A stretch of 64,000 nt of DNA from Lethocerus indicus (GCA_019843655.1 JACDQD010000102.1:8007501-8071500), one strand, 5' to 3'. Numbered from the stretch's first letter, positions 41,601 to 56,500 are shown. Made by a program: numbers and translations. The notes: generated by a model from the letters alone, not told the origin.

Positions 41601-44600
41601 AACGGGCACTCGATGTATATTTTGGTATTCCTATAATTGGATTGATTCAAAATGAAAATTTGAGCAATGGAAAGATATCGTAATAGACATTGGGAAAATG
41701 AAAGTCGGCGCATTTCTAAAGCGATAATTGAAACCCCGACGTAGATTTTGAGCGTCATAACCTCAAAGCGATATTAAATTTTTTATTGTCCTTTCGTGCG
41801 ATCATAAAACGGCGGGTAATAATGCCGACATTAGACCCGGCCCTCGGTACGGAATATGGTTTTTATGATCATCATCAACTTCCACTACAATAATTCTTAT
41901 TCAACGGTGCCGAACAATCAATAATGTACCATTCACAATAACTCAATTTCACTTACTTAGAGCCTTCGGTTTTAATCTATCCAACGTTGTTAATGAGTAA
42001 TTTTTGTTTGTTATTTCGATGACCAAAATTTTAATTGTTTATTATTCGGTTCTAGCGTTATAAAGTCGCATACCGATTGTACATTGATCATCCCTCCAGA
42101 CGTTTCAGAGGAACCAAGTATCAAACCCAGCAAACCCTCAACTGGGTTCAATAAAGAAGCAAATATTAATAATAGCGAGGCGTACAAAATTAATTTCGAG
42201 ACTCATAACCCAGTGTTATTCTGTTTTATTCCCCCGAATGAAATTCTTTTTAGCTCATCGTTCTACTTCATTATCCCTTGTTTTCTTCAAAAGGTACTTA
42301 CAGTTCTTTATTCTTTTCGTTGACTGAAGTAAGGTGGTTGCGCGTGGGACGATAGAAATTATTTTTTTATTTACTTTTTGAGCTGCGTATTGCGTCGGCA
42401 AAAATTTGTACTCGCCGGATTTTGATATTTCGCTATTGTTTTTTAATCTAGTAGAAAACGAGTAATGATATTTTCATTCACGAAATTATCCAACTCATAG
42501 TTCATTGACCTGTTTGGTCAGTTTCCGGTGTAATATTACCATCCTCCGTCAGAATGTAACTGTCTAATTTTGCATTAAGGAACAACATCCCAAAAGTTAT
42601 CGGAATGAACCATAGGGGGTAAGAATTAATAGAGAAAGTTGATTGATAAAAATTTCATTTATAAAAAAAACTCAAATTGCATTCTTGATTTCAACCATTT
42701 TGTTGGAGGGACACTACATTTTTTCGGTAACTAATAACGTGACCGCGAATAAAAGGAAGATTAATCGCGGAAAGTTTGTTACCGCTATAACTTTTTAAAC
42801 GTACGAAATGTTACAATAGTGTTGGTCCCCGCGTTTTGAATGGAAAAAAATCCAGTCTGCAATCGTGCCAGGACGAATTCCGATGCGGTCATCGCTGTTA
42901 TAAATGAACCTCTGATAAAAAAATGTCCAATAAGAAGTTTTATCTGCTTCCTCTTCATTCTATTTTCCTATCCAACAGAAGAAAGGAGGTTGTCTTATGG
43001 AAAACGGAAGAAATAATTCATTTATTATCAGTGCCAAATTAAGAATTGATATGCCAGTGAATGTTGTACAAGTAGAATCTGTAGGTCGTTATCTATTCGA
43101 ACGATTAAAAACAGAATTATCTGCCGATGACCCCTGTGTTTACGGTCAAAATAACGGACGCCCTTTGCCGTCTAGAGACCGGATATTCATCGAAAATTGT
43201 AATTTCCCATTGGGCCGAAGCTCTCCCAACCGTGTGTGACCGGACTGTATCGAACTGTGAAAAGGTCCGTCGGTAAGTCGGGACTCGTTTGAAGTGCTAA
43301 TTTTCCTTTATTTTGCAGGCGCTTCGGCCGTCGGCCTCTATGTAAGTCCATTATATTAACTTAGTTGTCACTGCTGGGGGGCGGGGGGATGGGATTCGCC
43401 GTATGAATTGGCGCCCTCTCTACCGGTACGCGGGGTCAAAGCGGGCCCCGCCTGTTTATGGGTGCACAGCTCATACCCAATTTGGTATTTCAAAAGGGCA
43501 CAGAAACAACAATTAACATATAACATTATTTGAGCGCTCACATTAAAGGACGGCATCGGTTTGCTTGGAACAATCGAATGGTTCAACTTCAACGCACAAC
43601 CGTACAACAGAGATAGAATCTCGCATTCATAAATTCTAGTAATGTTCGTGATTAATTAAGACCCTTTCTTAATAGACAGCTTTTAATAGAACAAGTAGCA
43701 TACATCACTGGTCTCTTGATTAATAATAAAGTTCACTTATGGAATACTGGTTATTCATTAGCGGACTAGCAGCTGCTAATACGTATGTGTGTATGTTCTC
43801 ATACTGATGTCGGTTCTTTGGTGCGGGGCAGAATAGGTTTTATTCGAACAGTTGTCAAGAGAATTGCGAATTATAAGTTTAGAATTAAAACAGAAATTCG
43901 GCCGGACTGTAAAAATGTCCTTTTGGGTGTCTATTAAAATTTCGACTTACCCTATTATCACAAGCGACAAGTTTAATCGTAAAAATTAAAAAATATATTT
44001 GATCTCAGGTGTCCTTAAAACATACTATTTTGCAAAAAAAATCCGTTGCTCTAAAGAAACGCTTTCTTCCACAGTTGGAAGCGAATGTAATCCTTTTAAA
44101 ATTAGGTTATTACCTCCAGAAACACTAAGGGCCGCCAATATGGAAAGTTATGAACATCTCAGTGTTATGAAAGAAATGGGACGTCTGTCGAAAGGGTACC
44201 GTGGACCAACAAGGGCTGGCTGGGCATGCGTCGTGGGCAGGTTGATGCATCAAATGGCGTTGCATTATAGACGAAGCCGAAAGCGCTGTCGGCCCCCTCC
44301 TCCGGTGTCGGCACTTCACTTTAGCTTCCGCTTATTTATGTCCACGGAAGTCGGTTTTTCATGCGGTATACCGCCCGACAACCGACGCGATTCGCCTCCA
44401 TTAATCTCTAAATAATAGATCAATATGTTGATTCTGCAGAGAAGGTTAAAATTAATAATTTTTGGGATAATCCTGTTTTGCCTTTTACTTTATAAGTGAA
44501 TTAGAAATCCTTCGTAAATTATTTTTGTTAGCCTAGGGGTCCTGAAAATGTTGCCGGTACAAGAAATGAATTTTGTACTAATCGGAAACTTTGAAATAAA

Positions 44601-47600
44601 CGTCGATCGAATCTAACGGATTGATTTTTCAGGTGAGCTCCTGGGTGACGCATCTGATCATAAGTCAGCCGACGCACGAAGATCGAAAATCCGTTCTTTC
44701 ATGCATCCTCCGCGTGGCCCTCTCCTGCTGGAACATCGGCAACTTCAACGGTGCCATGGAAATCGTGGCTGGCCTAAAGTACGCACCAAAAATATATTTG
44801 GAAATCTAATTCCCCCGTTTAGTTTTTCTGTCGTTTTCGGCGTGCGCCGTGTGTTTGTTTTGCAGAGCGGGGGAGCCGGGGAAGAAGAGGATGGAGGGGG
44901 CGGTCTCGGGGGCAGGGGTTTCTTTCGGCCTCCAGCCGCATTAAAAAGTTGTAGGCCGGCGGAAACTACTTGCTCCCGGATCGAGATATATCAGCATTTT
45001 TCGTTCCTTCGACTCCTGAGCAATACTGCAGTATATTTTCTCAATATAAATATATAAACATTTCCTTTTCGTCTCTTGTCGCCTATCGTCTCGCTCTCCT
45101 TCTTTCTCTATCTTCGGATATCCTCAGTGTTTCGTAACTGGAGACGAATTCCAGGTCCAGCAAGCTCAAGCCGTTTTGGCTGTCGATAACGGAGAAGGAG
45201 TCTGTTCCCGTTCTGGATTTCCTGTCGGCGGCGTTGCTCTCGGTCGAGTACGAGAGGGCGTTGGGCCGTGCCCTCGGGATGCCCGAGTGTCGCGTCGTAC
45301 CCTTCTTCGGGGCCTTCCTCAGGGACCTCAGGGACATACTCTCTACCACCCCCAGCCTGGTCGTACTCGCCCCATCCGGCGACCGAACCCAGCTCGAGGT
45401 AATCTTCTTCTTATCGCTGTCCTCCCTTGGGCTTTACACATTTAATAGTAGCGTTGGGGTGGGAAAGTCACCCAAGTTTTGTTACCGAGCCATGAAAATA
45501 AAAACGTCCTACACGAAGATGAATCGAATTGAAAAATACATATGAGCCATCATCATAACTTGTAGAATAAATTTATAGTGACATTTAAGACATTATATTA
45601 TAAGAATTATAAATTACCAACCCTTATTATTCTATTTAACTCCTGCCTTATTTTTAATTTCCAGTTTATTTCCGACTACAACGGTGAGGACCACTATTTC
45701 ACGAGGATTGGGCCCGGTGGTCTCATTAATTTGCACAAAATCTACAAGACACAAGCCGTCATGGACAGGATTGCCTCGTTCCACCAGCACTACCACGCCA
45801 GGATAAGAGATATCGACACAATCAGAGAACAGTTTAGGTTGTATTATGAATTCAGAAATTAATTTCAAACAGTTTACTTTCCATTTATCTATCTATCTGT
45901 CTATGTATATATATAAAAAATTCAATTCCTGTGTTATCATTATTTACATGCGTAATGTATTAACTGGTACTTTTTAGTGGCATACATACTTCGAGTATCG
46001 AACGACCGTACTTGCTTGATGAATCTGAAGATCCGGACAATGAGATAGACACTTACCGACCTGTACAGCCGTTGAGCAACGACCACGGAGTCAGTTTTTT
46101 CCCTATTTCTTCGGCTCATTCGGGTCTCAATCACCACGTTTTACAAGTAGGTACATGTTATTTACACATTTAATAAACTGTTTGGAGCGGCGACAGATAA
46201 TTGCATTGCGGTATGGGAAATTTTTTAATTTTTTTTATTGGAATCAGAATATATCCCGTCTTATCAAATGGCTATAAGAATCTATTGCGCCTCTGGGCTC
46301 TTATCTGAACACATTGTAACATGTGATGATGTATTTTGAAATATTTGAAACCTGTGCCGCCCAAACAAAATAAGAATTACGCATAGACCAGATACAATGA
46401 GCATTTAAATTGATTCCCGTGTTCTATTACTACGACGAATGTGCATTTGTCATAAGTTTACTTAGCATATTTTGAATCCCAATGCCAAATAATTGACATT
46501 TTTACAAAGTAATTATACCTTTGCAAATTGTACTCTAATGACTGACCCGAGCGGTAGCAAACGCAACGGCGCTGATACTAACCTGTAAAACTCGAATCAA
46601 CATTTTGATCGACCACAATAGAAAAGCGGATTCTATTACTATTTATATATTTCCCATCTTTATTGATGACTTGCCAATACTTTTTATAACATCAATAATA
46701 TATTTTCTAGTTGAACAAAAAAGGATTCTCTAGTAAAGTGTTATTTTGTGTACACACGTTTCTGAATCTTGAACCTTCAGTTTTATATTTATTATTTTAC
46801 TCTAAGATTAACTACAGTAACGAATTAATTATTTTTCAGTTAGTAGTATTCATTTACTCTTTAACCACTCCGGTTTGACCTTATACTATGGCATACTCTT
46901 CCTAAACTAGTGAACTCATTCATATTTCACACGAATATACTTATATTGGATTGCGAGCGGTGGCCTCTCGTCGACCTCAGCTCAGCCTCGGATCTGAGGG
47001 ACCCGGTCATTTAAAATCTGGCTGAGAGCAGCCAGATTTGGAGCCACACTGGCCACTCCAAAATTCGCTGTGCAGGAAAGATTAAATTCGAACGAATCCT
47101 CTTCGGGGATAACAATGTGTTCGATTTCAAATTTTTAATGGGTCAAAAACGTCTCTGTGGATTGGGCCATAAGGAATCTATTAAAGTGTAGTGCCTCAAT
47201 ACGAACCTTTTGTATTTTCCGAGCATTGGTCTGTTGAACAGGTGCTGCACCACGGCAGTACGGCGGTGCACTGGGAAGCAGAGGCGGGCAGCAGGGCGGC
47301 TCTGGTGTTCGTCCGGTTGGACAGGTCGTGCGCCACCCTGAGCTGGTGCAGGCCCGCCTGGAGCGGACTGAAGACCAGCAACGCGACGGCCCCCGACTAC
47401 TGCCTGGGGGTCAACCCCGAGGAGGGCGTCTGGGGCAAGTGGGGCGGGGCCTCGGCCGAGCCCACCCTCGAGGAGGGCTACCTCGAGCTATCCACCGTCA
47501 AGGAGGTCCTCCTCGGCCCCAGGGACAGGGACAAGGACCCCGACCTCACCAACACCCTCAGGCGCTACGCCCTCGACAACCACTCCACCTCTGAGATATG

Positions 47601-50600
47601 CCTCGCCCTCGTATACGGGGTCAACCTGAGCGACAACAGAGTCCTCTATCTGTTGAGCCCCCCGGAGCTTTGCAAGTAAGTCACTCGAGCCCCGCCACGA
47701 CGGCTTAAACTCCACCGGCCTAGGAACCTATTTAATATGTATCCGTAACTTATTTTATCTTACCTATCATGTCAATCCTCCATCATGCCATCAATTATAC
47801 CTATAACCAATGTAGGGTTGACTGTACAAAATATAAAGGATAAATTATATTACGCAATTTTTTGCCCCGACAGGATGTGGTATAACGGGCTGTGCGCCGT
47901 TGTCCGCGGCCTCAAGAAACAGTTGCAATTGAGCGATCGACGAATGCTGTGGCTCAAGGAGCAATACCTGCAATTGTACTACGAAGAAAAGTGCTGCGGG
48001 CCGATGACTGCCGACGCCATAAGGGTATAAAATTAAATATTAAATTTCGCCGAAACATTTACTCAGTTTAATCATTAATATAAACCTCAGTAAATCAGTA
48101 AATTTTAAAAACATATAAAGGATACTTTTTTTTCAGCTGTTCGGAGGAAGGGATTGGGCAAGCACTGCTCACATTACCGGTATGTCGCCACCGGACAACG
48201 GCACGCTGAAGCGAGGCCCGTCGGCAAAGTTCAAGAAAAAAAGGTCAATCGCAAACATACAGACACTTAGGGTAAGGACAATAAACTGTTGGGAATTATA
48301 AAAAAAATAGTTATAGTTTACTCGCACTAATTTTCATTTTCTTAACCTTATTTGTTACGCGCAATCGTACTAATTTAGTTAATTTGATCGTGTCACCTTG
48401 CCGCATACGCTTTTTTCGCTTACATGCACTGTTAAACGTAATAGATGTCCAGGGTTGATATTTCATGCCGGTAAAATATTAACTGCATAGGGGGACGTGT
48501 TTGTCCCCGTGTACACGCAACACGGTCTCAGGTTTCCTCCGTTATCCAAATTAGGAATTTTAATATCGCATGTCCTAACCCTGCTTATACCTGTATGTAC
48601 ATAATTCATTTTTCGTTCTTTTACTCGCGACAAAGTTTTTGCCCCGCTCAAGGGCAAAATAGTTTTATTTTTAAATTGGATAAAAACTCGGAATTAATTA
48701 TTAATGGAACGGTGCTTTGTTTGAGATATACTTGAGTGTCTGTGTGTAATTCTATTACAGAGACGACGGAAAGCTGAAATTCGGGATTTGAGTATCGTAA
48801 ATATTTTCAGGTCGTAGTAACCTGGGAGTTCGCGAGCATAGAAGGGCGCAAATTTAGATGTTAACACCATACCCGGTTTATCGAATGGCACCAACCATGT
48901 GAAAAGTTATTCTAAAATAAGAAAATCTAAGTAAAAGTAACAAAGGGGTTAATCTAAAGCCGGGCCACTTAGCGTCCCGTCTTCTCTTTTTCCAGGAACT
49001 TTCGACTGAACTTGCTCTGTACATAATTTATTTTTGTCTGAATCTGATACTCCCTTTTCACTTCGCCGAATCTCCTTCCCAAAGCTTTCCTCTCAACAGG
49101 ATTTTATTTTTGCACCCTGCCTCAGTTAATCCCCGGCCACTGCTGTTTTGGTTTTTAAGTGATGTGGAGTAAGTTGTATTATTTGAGGGAAAAGGTAAAT
49201 TTTTACAATTCTTTCTTGTCCAATAATAGTTTTCACTTGCTATTTTATTAGTTGTTCTTCTAATTCATACTGAAAGTCGTAGAGAATTACTAGTTTTAGA
49301 GTTTTCTGAGTGTTAAAAGCTCATAATTGGGAAACTTTAAGCTCGTAAACTTGACTAACCAGAGTGAATTTTCTCTCAGAAACTTAACAGTACACTTAAA
49401 ACTTGTGAAGTGGCATCTAGAAGAGCCCTGTTGCTGTATCCTTGTAGACATTAGGCACAATTACGCGCTCGAACTTCATCAAGTACGAAATCATCCTGTT
49501 GCGTGACCACTAAAATTTCTTAATATCTTGACCCTTTTCTCCCTTCATACTTTCAACTAGCAAGTGATTAGCAAGTTTCCTTTTACAAACATTCCCTTCC
49601 AAGTTTCAAGAACTTCTTTGAAACTAAATTCAATTTTATTAATGGGTTTATTACAGTTGCTAATTTTTAGTTGCCTCTTCTTGATTGTGATTGGAATGAC
49701 TAAAATAAGCCATTAAACAAATGAGTATAAAGTGGGCACAGGCCTCGCTATAAACACTTACTGAATTTCAAAAATCATTTTTTTGAACCCTAAAATTGAT
49801 GTAGTCTTTCGGACAGTGGTTTGTTTTTTTTTGGACAGCCTGAATTGTTTTATTTAACAAAAATATTGTTGTAGTCAAGTTCGGACAACAACGTGGAATT
49901 GGAAGGAGTTGGAGGGTCGCAAAAAGCGATTGTCATCGTCCAACTAACAGTCTGACGCCGTTTAGCTTGAGCCTGCTATTTAATTTTCGCCCAGGTGACA
50001 ATTTCCCTGTTCGGCGCGTTATATATGTATATATATATATAGCTATTGTCCAGGGTTTGTGCCATGTGTTAAAAGCGCATCGTTTACTATGTCTGGGCTG
50101 CAAATGAGGCCGTCTCGCAAACCGGGCTTGCCGGGTGCTAATGGGCCGTACTCCCCGTCGAGGTTGGAACTCCGAGCGGACCGAACTCAATGAGTTGGCT
50201 CCACTCAGTACTTTGTGTTTGTCCCAACTGTTTATTTCATGGTTTTGAATCGTCTCCCGTCCGCGTGCCTACTCATTGCGATGGTCCCCTATTGTATGAT
50301 ACCGACATTTTACGAAATCGAAGGCTATTTTAAGATATGGGTAAGTCCTATTTTCCGCAGAGATGTTTATGTTTCTAATTTTGTATTTGTTAGGCTGTCG
50401 TTTAATGTTGCTGCCTCGTAGTTTTATCAATCATTGGAACTGATTTTTAATCATTATGACCCAAATTTTTTTTCTTTCGAATGTCTGACGCCTCTTCAAT
50501 CGGTAAATAATATTTTCGAAAAAATATTTGATGTTGACCTGCAATGTTGAATTTATTGGCTAATTGTATTTGTTTATAGTTAAAAGTAAAGTATGATTTT

Positions 50601-53514
50601 GATATTATTTGTGTGTTTTCGAAAACAAATCGAGTGACTATATTTATTCATTTTCATTCGTTATACATCAAACACCTCAACAATAAAATCGTTCTTATGT
50701 TACATTTAATCCCTCAATTATTTTTTATATGTAACTACTAGGCATTTGGTGGAAAAGAGAAATTGGTGATCTGCAGATCTTAATTTTCACAGGGAAGGAA
50801 GAAAGTTCGCCAGAAAATAAATAATTAAAATAACGTTTAATTGATCATAAAAACATTTGTTCGAACCGATCGATTTGAGAATGGTTGTAAAAAATTACCC
50901 TCTCAGATTTGAAATTCCATTAAAATAAAAAATAATAATTTGGAAATAAATATATATATTTTGTGTTACAGCCAGAATCTTTCCGAGTAGATTTTGGGGA
51001 AGTAAGTTCAAGTTCAACTTTCGTACAGAGGAGGCCGGCCGCCAGCCCCGGCCCACCACCCAGCAGGTCGAGGTCAATTTCAAGCGACATGGAAGCGAGG
51101 CCAGGATACAGCCCCCAGGGCTCTTCCGATCACATTGATTCGTCAAGCCCAACTCATCACCACAGGTAAAGTTGAAATAAAACGAGATATAAGAGTGGGA
51201 ATCAATTTAGGATACCTGACCGGGCTGGTATAATACCACCGCCCTCGCAATCGCCATCGCCACCCCCGATTCGGTCATACAGTTTCGATTCAACATTTTC
51301 TGTACCTCAGTGTTGGTAGATTCAGTAGGTAAATCGAGCATGCTGGTCACATGATTCCTCATGTCTTCAACGTTGACTGTTTTCTACTCAATCACTGACG
51401 TAACAACGCTGAACACAACCATAAGCCTAAACTAGTCTAGTATAAAACCTAATCAAGTAGTGGGAAGAAAGAGTCGCCAGTATGATAGCATTAATTTATT
51501 TAAAAAACCATTAGTGTAATTGATGCTCATTCATGTCTATACCATGTAAAATAATAATTCCCTATTTTATTTTGGTTAATAAATTTGACAGAAAAAGAAA
51601 TAATTTCATCAGTATTGCCTTATTTTTATTTTTATTATTATTATATTTATTTATTTTCGATATTTTATTTTATGTGAAACTCGTAATAATTTAATGTTGC
51701 ATTCATAATTGCAGAGAAAAAGTGAAGAATGATGTAATCTGGCAAATTCGTCATTTTCGGCATGGTTCTATTACTGATGAAACACAACTGGATTTTGTAG
51801 ACTTTGTAGCTCTTTTTCAGTCCTTCAGGTATTGCTGTCATTCAAAAAATATTTATTTTGGTTTAGACTACTTTATTAATATATACAACGTAAAATATTT
51901 GTATACAATACTTCATATATATTAATTTTGCTTCAAATAATTTAGGTCGTGATTATTTTTTCATACATGGTTTCTTATCTGAATTTCTATTCACAGCTTA
52001 AGAGCTCGAAAGGATTTGAAAGAATTGTTCGATCAGTTTGCTATGTCCTGTAGAAGTATGTCTGATAGTTCACTCAATGATGGCAGTATGAAAAGTTCTC
52101 CAGAACATTCAGGAAGAACTCCAAAAATTGGTAAATATATATTTGGGGCTGCTGATCAGATAAAAATATGTTATGCAAATTTTCCTTGAAGTAACTTAAT
52201 GTGATCATAAAATAATTATTTTTTGGATATAAAAAATTATTACTCCTCATGCCAAATATTATTTTGTTGAACTTCAAGGTTTACTAACACGGAACAGTTC
52301 AGCAGATCTCATGGAATACAAAAACACACCAGCATTGCAGGAAAAGAAGAAAATATTTGATGTGATTGCCACATCTAGTATTGTTGCTAATTGTGCTTTT
52401 GGAGTTGACACATCTAAATCTCAAGTGATAACACTTGCTAACTTTTCAAAATTTCTTGAGACCAAACAATTGGAGCAATATACTGAACAGCAGGTTAAAG
52501 ACCTTATTCAGGTCAGCATTAATTAAAATATTTCTCTAAATGTTCAATTATACTTGGTATAAGATCACACATTCATAAATGTTTAATATTAACTGAAAAT
52601 GGAATAATCACACTGGACTCTTAAAAGAGAGGTGTTTATATTATTTCATATCATTTTTATGTAATAATTTATAATTTTTAATTCATTTTCTCATTTTCAG
52701 AGACATGAACCAGACCCAACACTGAGATCCCAAAACTGCCTCTCATTTGAAGGTTTTGCAAGATTTTTAATGGATAAGGAAAATTTTGCATTTATCAATG
52801 AAAAAGTATTTCCAGATGAAAAAGAAATGGACTACCCACTTTCCCATTATTACATAGCTTCATCACATAATACCTATCTAACAGGGCACCAATTAAAGGG
52901 AGAATCTTCTGTTGATCTTTATAGCCAAGTAAAAATAAATTTAATCCTTGAACTATTTCATACATTTTAATTTATTAAAATTGATTTATTTTTAAACCTA
53001 CAGTAAATAGTTATTATTTAATTTATTTAAACATTTATTTTTCCTTGAATAAAAAAAATAATTTTTATAAACTTTGAATATTTATGCACTTGTATTCACT
53101 TTGTGTGTACACACATAATTCAATATTACAAAATGCTTTTAGATATGTAATTAAAAGAAAACATTATCAAACATCATATGCAGCTATTATATATGTTTTT
53201 TGTTGAAACATTTTTAGGCTCAGTTAGACTTTACTTTCAATGTAACATATTCAATATTAATTTTCTATATTTGAAATTCATAATATTAGTGTCACTGAAT
53301 ATTATTGTTATTATTTTAAGTAAATTCATTAATTATAGAATTATGGAATAGGAGGGGCATTTCAGAAATCAGTGTATAAATGTTCAGTGCATCATATAAT
53401 GAAATGAATCAGATTCTTTGAAACTTGATAATAGAATACTTAAAATTTGTTCAAATCTAAACACAGTTACTAACTATGATGATTACTGTGTCCTATTTTT
53501 ATGTATGCATATTT

Positions 53515-53567
<53 letters not shown>

Positions 53568-56500
53568 TTATACATGTATGTGTATGTGTAATTTATTATT
53601 TACTGAATAGTAACTAGTCTGTACATTTTTTCTGTGCTTATGAATATCGCATATAAAAATGTTTTAATATGAAAATTGAAATTTAGGTGCTGTTGACTGG
53701 CTGTAGATGCGTGGAATTGGACTGTTGGGATGGAGACGACGGCACTCCCCTCATTTACCACGGCCACACTTTCACAACAAAGATACCATTCCGATCAGTA
53801 GTCGAAGCAATTAACAGAAGTGCATTTGTTACATCACCCTACCCAGTGATATTGTCAATTGAAAACCATTGTTCAATCCATCAGCAAGCGCGTATGGCAC
53901 AGATTTTTCAGGTGAATATTTTGTACTAAAATTCAATTAAGTAAATGCTATAGAATCATAAATATTTACATTTATACCTATATTTAGTTCCTGATAATGT
54001 CTGGAATCGTGTATATTATATGTTAAGCGTAAGGATTGTATGTCGATTTATGTATTTTATTTAGAAAGTAGAATACTGTACTGTTAAAAATTACTGGTAC
54101 CAGTATATGATTCTAAATATTAGTGTTCTAATTATGATTTATTATAACTAATGATATGTTCATCAATGCTACACTTATCAATTTATGAACGATGTTTTCA
54201 TTAGTTATGGTGTAACATCAATGATGACGACCGTGTGAAATTATAGCATCAATATCTATTCCGTAGTTTCTAAGTTTCTTATCAAAACTAAGTTATTCTT
54301 ATCTTTTGTTAGACTGTTTTCGGCGACAAACTGGTGACGAAATTCCTGTTCGAGGCCGACTTCAGCGACGACCCCTGCCTGCCGTCTCCCTCGCAGCTCC
54401 GCAACAGGATACTGATCAAGAACAAGAAGCTGATGGCCGACATACCGATGTTCCCGACGGTGAGGGGCAAGGGGGTGGCCAGGACCCACCAGGTACCCCC
54501 TCGGGCAGGGCCTCCTCAATCATATCGAATACCAGCGGCGGTTCGGTCAACGACGAGTTCAGCGACGACGAAGATGACGACGACGACGACGACAATGAAA
54601 ACATCGACGGTGAGTAGTAGACTCACCGCCATTTCCTGGCCAACCATCTCTGCTCTAGTCAATGTCTGAAATAACATTATCTCGAATTTTCGAGCATTCA
54701 GATCTATTAACATTTAATAGATACAGTACCACGCGGTTAGGTGAAAGTGAGACCCCTACCTGGCATTGTGGAGGAAAACGATATTTTAAATAATTAATTT
54801 TCACCCTTTCGATAGTCGTACCTTATAAATTAACATATTTCTTCATTGTTTTATCGATGAACAATGACATTATCTTAAAAGAAAACAACATATTATTCAA
54901 TATCGAACTATATTTAGGTACAAGTTTCGACGTAAACTCGTCAACGTATTGTTATATCTATTCTGAAATAAAGATTTGTATACGAAGCAGGCCCAAAAAT
55001 GGGAACAGAGATGGTTTAGCGCTTGTATGATATTTATTAGGACATTTTATTCTGCTCAGTTGTGCATGAATGACTTGCGATTGGTTTATTGACAGATTAA
55101 CTGACTGCTCTCAAAACTGCATCGCTGTATTTTACCCGTAATTTGATGAGTGGCCGGTTAGATAAATCGGTATGTAAATAGTGTGGAATTACAGATTACA
55201 GAAAACAAAATATGGAAGAGAAGCAAAAATATTCGACCAATCCACATTTTTACACAATCAACCGATCGCTGGTTACATAGATTTATGACACACCCCATCA
55301 ACCATTACCACTCTGTTTAGCGCTCGAATTAAACGATTTTTATCATGAACAGCAAACTGCCTGAGTGAAAATGATAGTTAATCTTTATAAGAATACTGAA
55401 TCTGAAATTAAGTGTTTGTGAGATTTTGAAAAGGACAAAATATAATGGCCAATTTGAAATGAGACGACTCAGGCATATTGCTCATTGTTAGATTTTCTAG
55501 CATGACAGATAAGAATATTGTCGCATTCACTGGTATATACTCTATCAATACCCTAAAATTTCATAGCTCATTACTTAATAAAATACTTTCTTTGTTCGGA
55601 AATGGCATGCTTCATATTAGGAATTCTAAATTTTAGAAATACAACACTTTTCGCAGTGTACAATTTTGTTTCTCAGTTACATTGAATTTCGCTCGCCGTT
55701 TGTTTATTAAAAATAAAATTTTCTTTAAACGACGCTATAACGAATCTTAGTGCACTGAAGAAGGCATGCTGAGTAGTTATTAGAACTCGCTTTTATAACT
55801 TCTATAAGTTCTACTGGAGTTATCATTTTAGGCACCGTTTGACTTGAAAATCACTTCGATTTCTTACTATCATGAATGCCAATGCTGCAACCTTTCTGGG
55901 TTCTAATGAACAGTTAGACCCCATATTAATACAGTTAAAAACTTTTCCCCCGTAGAAATCATTTACATTCATTATATGAAATGTAGAATTAGCTGTCTTC
56001 AAACGAATCTGTCCTAGTGTCAAAATTGAGTGCCATTTCCAGTTATTTTTGTTTATGTTTTAATATTGCGAACTATGTTGCTGTTTTTGCCATTGAGTTC
56101 GGTGCCATCGCATTAGGTCCAAGAGGTATTCATAAAGACCAGCAGTAATAATAAGAGGTTATTAAAAATTAATCAATAAATCCGTTTAATGCACTCTTTT
56201 CTCCCCGATTCCTAACTGTTCCCAAAAGTGTATTGATGAGTCCCTCTAGTTTGGTTTTTTCGATATATTGTAAGTACGGTTTCTGTTTTTGTCGTGTAAG
56301 TTAATTCGTAACTTCGGTTCAAATTAGTCTTAACTTGTAATATATTTTGGTACACGATTTTGGTACTGTACGATGCACTCCTTAGTTAATTGATATGGTT
56401 GGTCCCTTTGCCAGGGACAGACTGCACTAGGACAGATTCCCTTTCAAGTCATGACAGTGCACTGAAGACCCCGTCTCGATCGGCAGGAAAGTCACCGGCC

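Noticed and set aside
43999..44415. 138-codon open frame within intron 4
   Set aside because: Composition is not protein-like, it lacks homology, and its inclusion would disrupt the conserved RFNE-VSSWV join.
47328..47594. Overlapping GC-rich frames within the PH exon
   Set aside because: They are shadows of the real frame, caused by G/C-ending codons.
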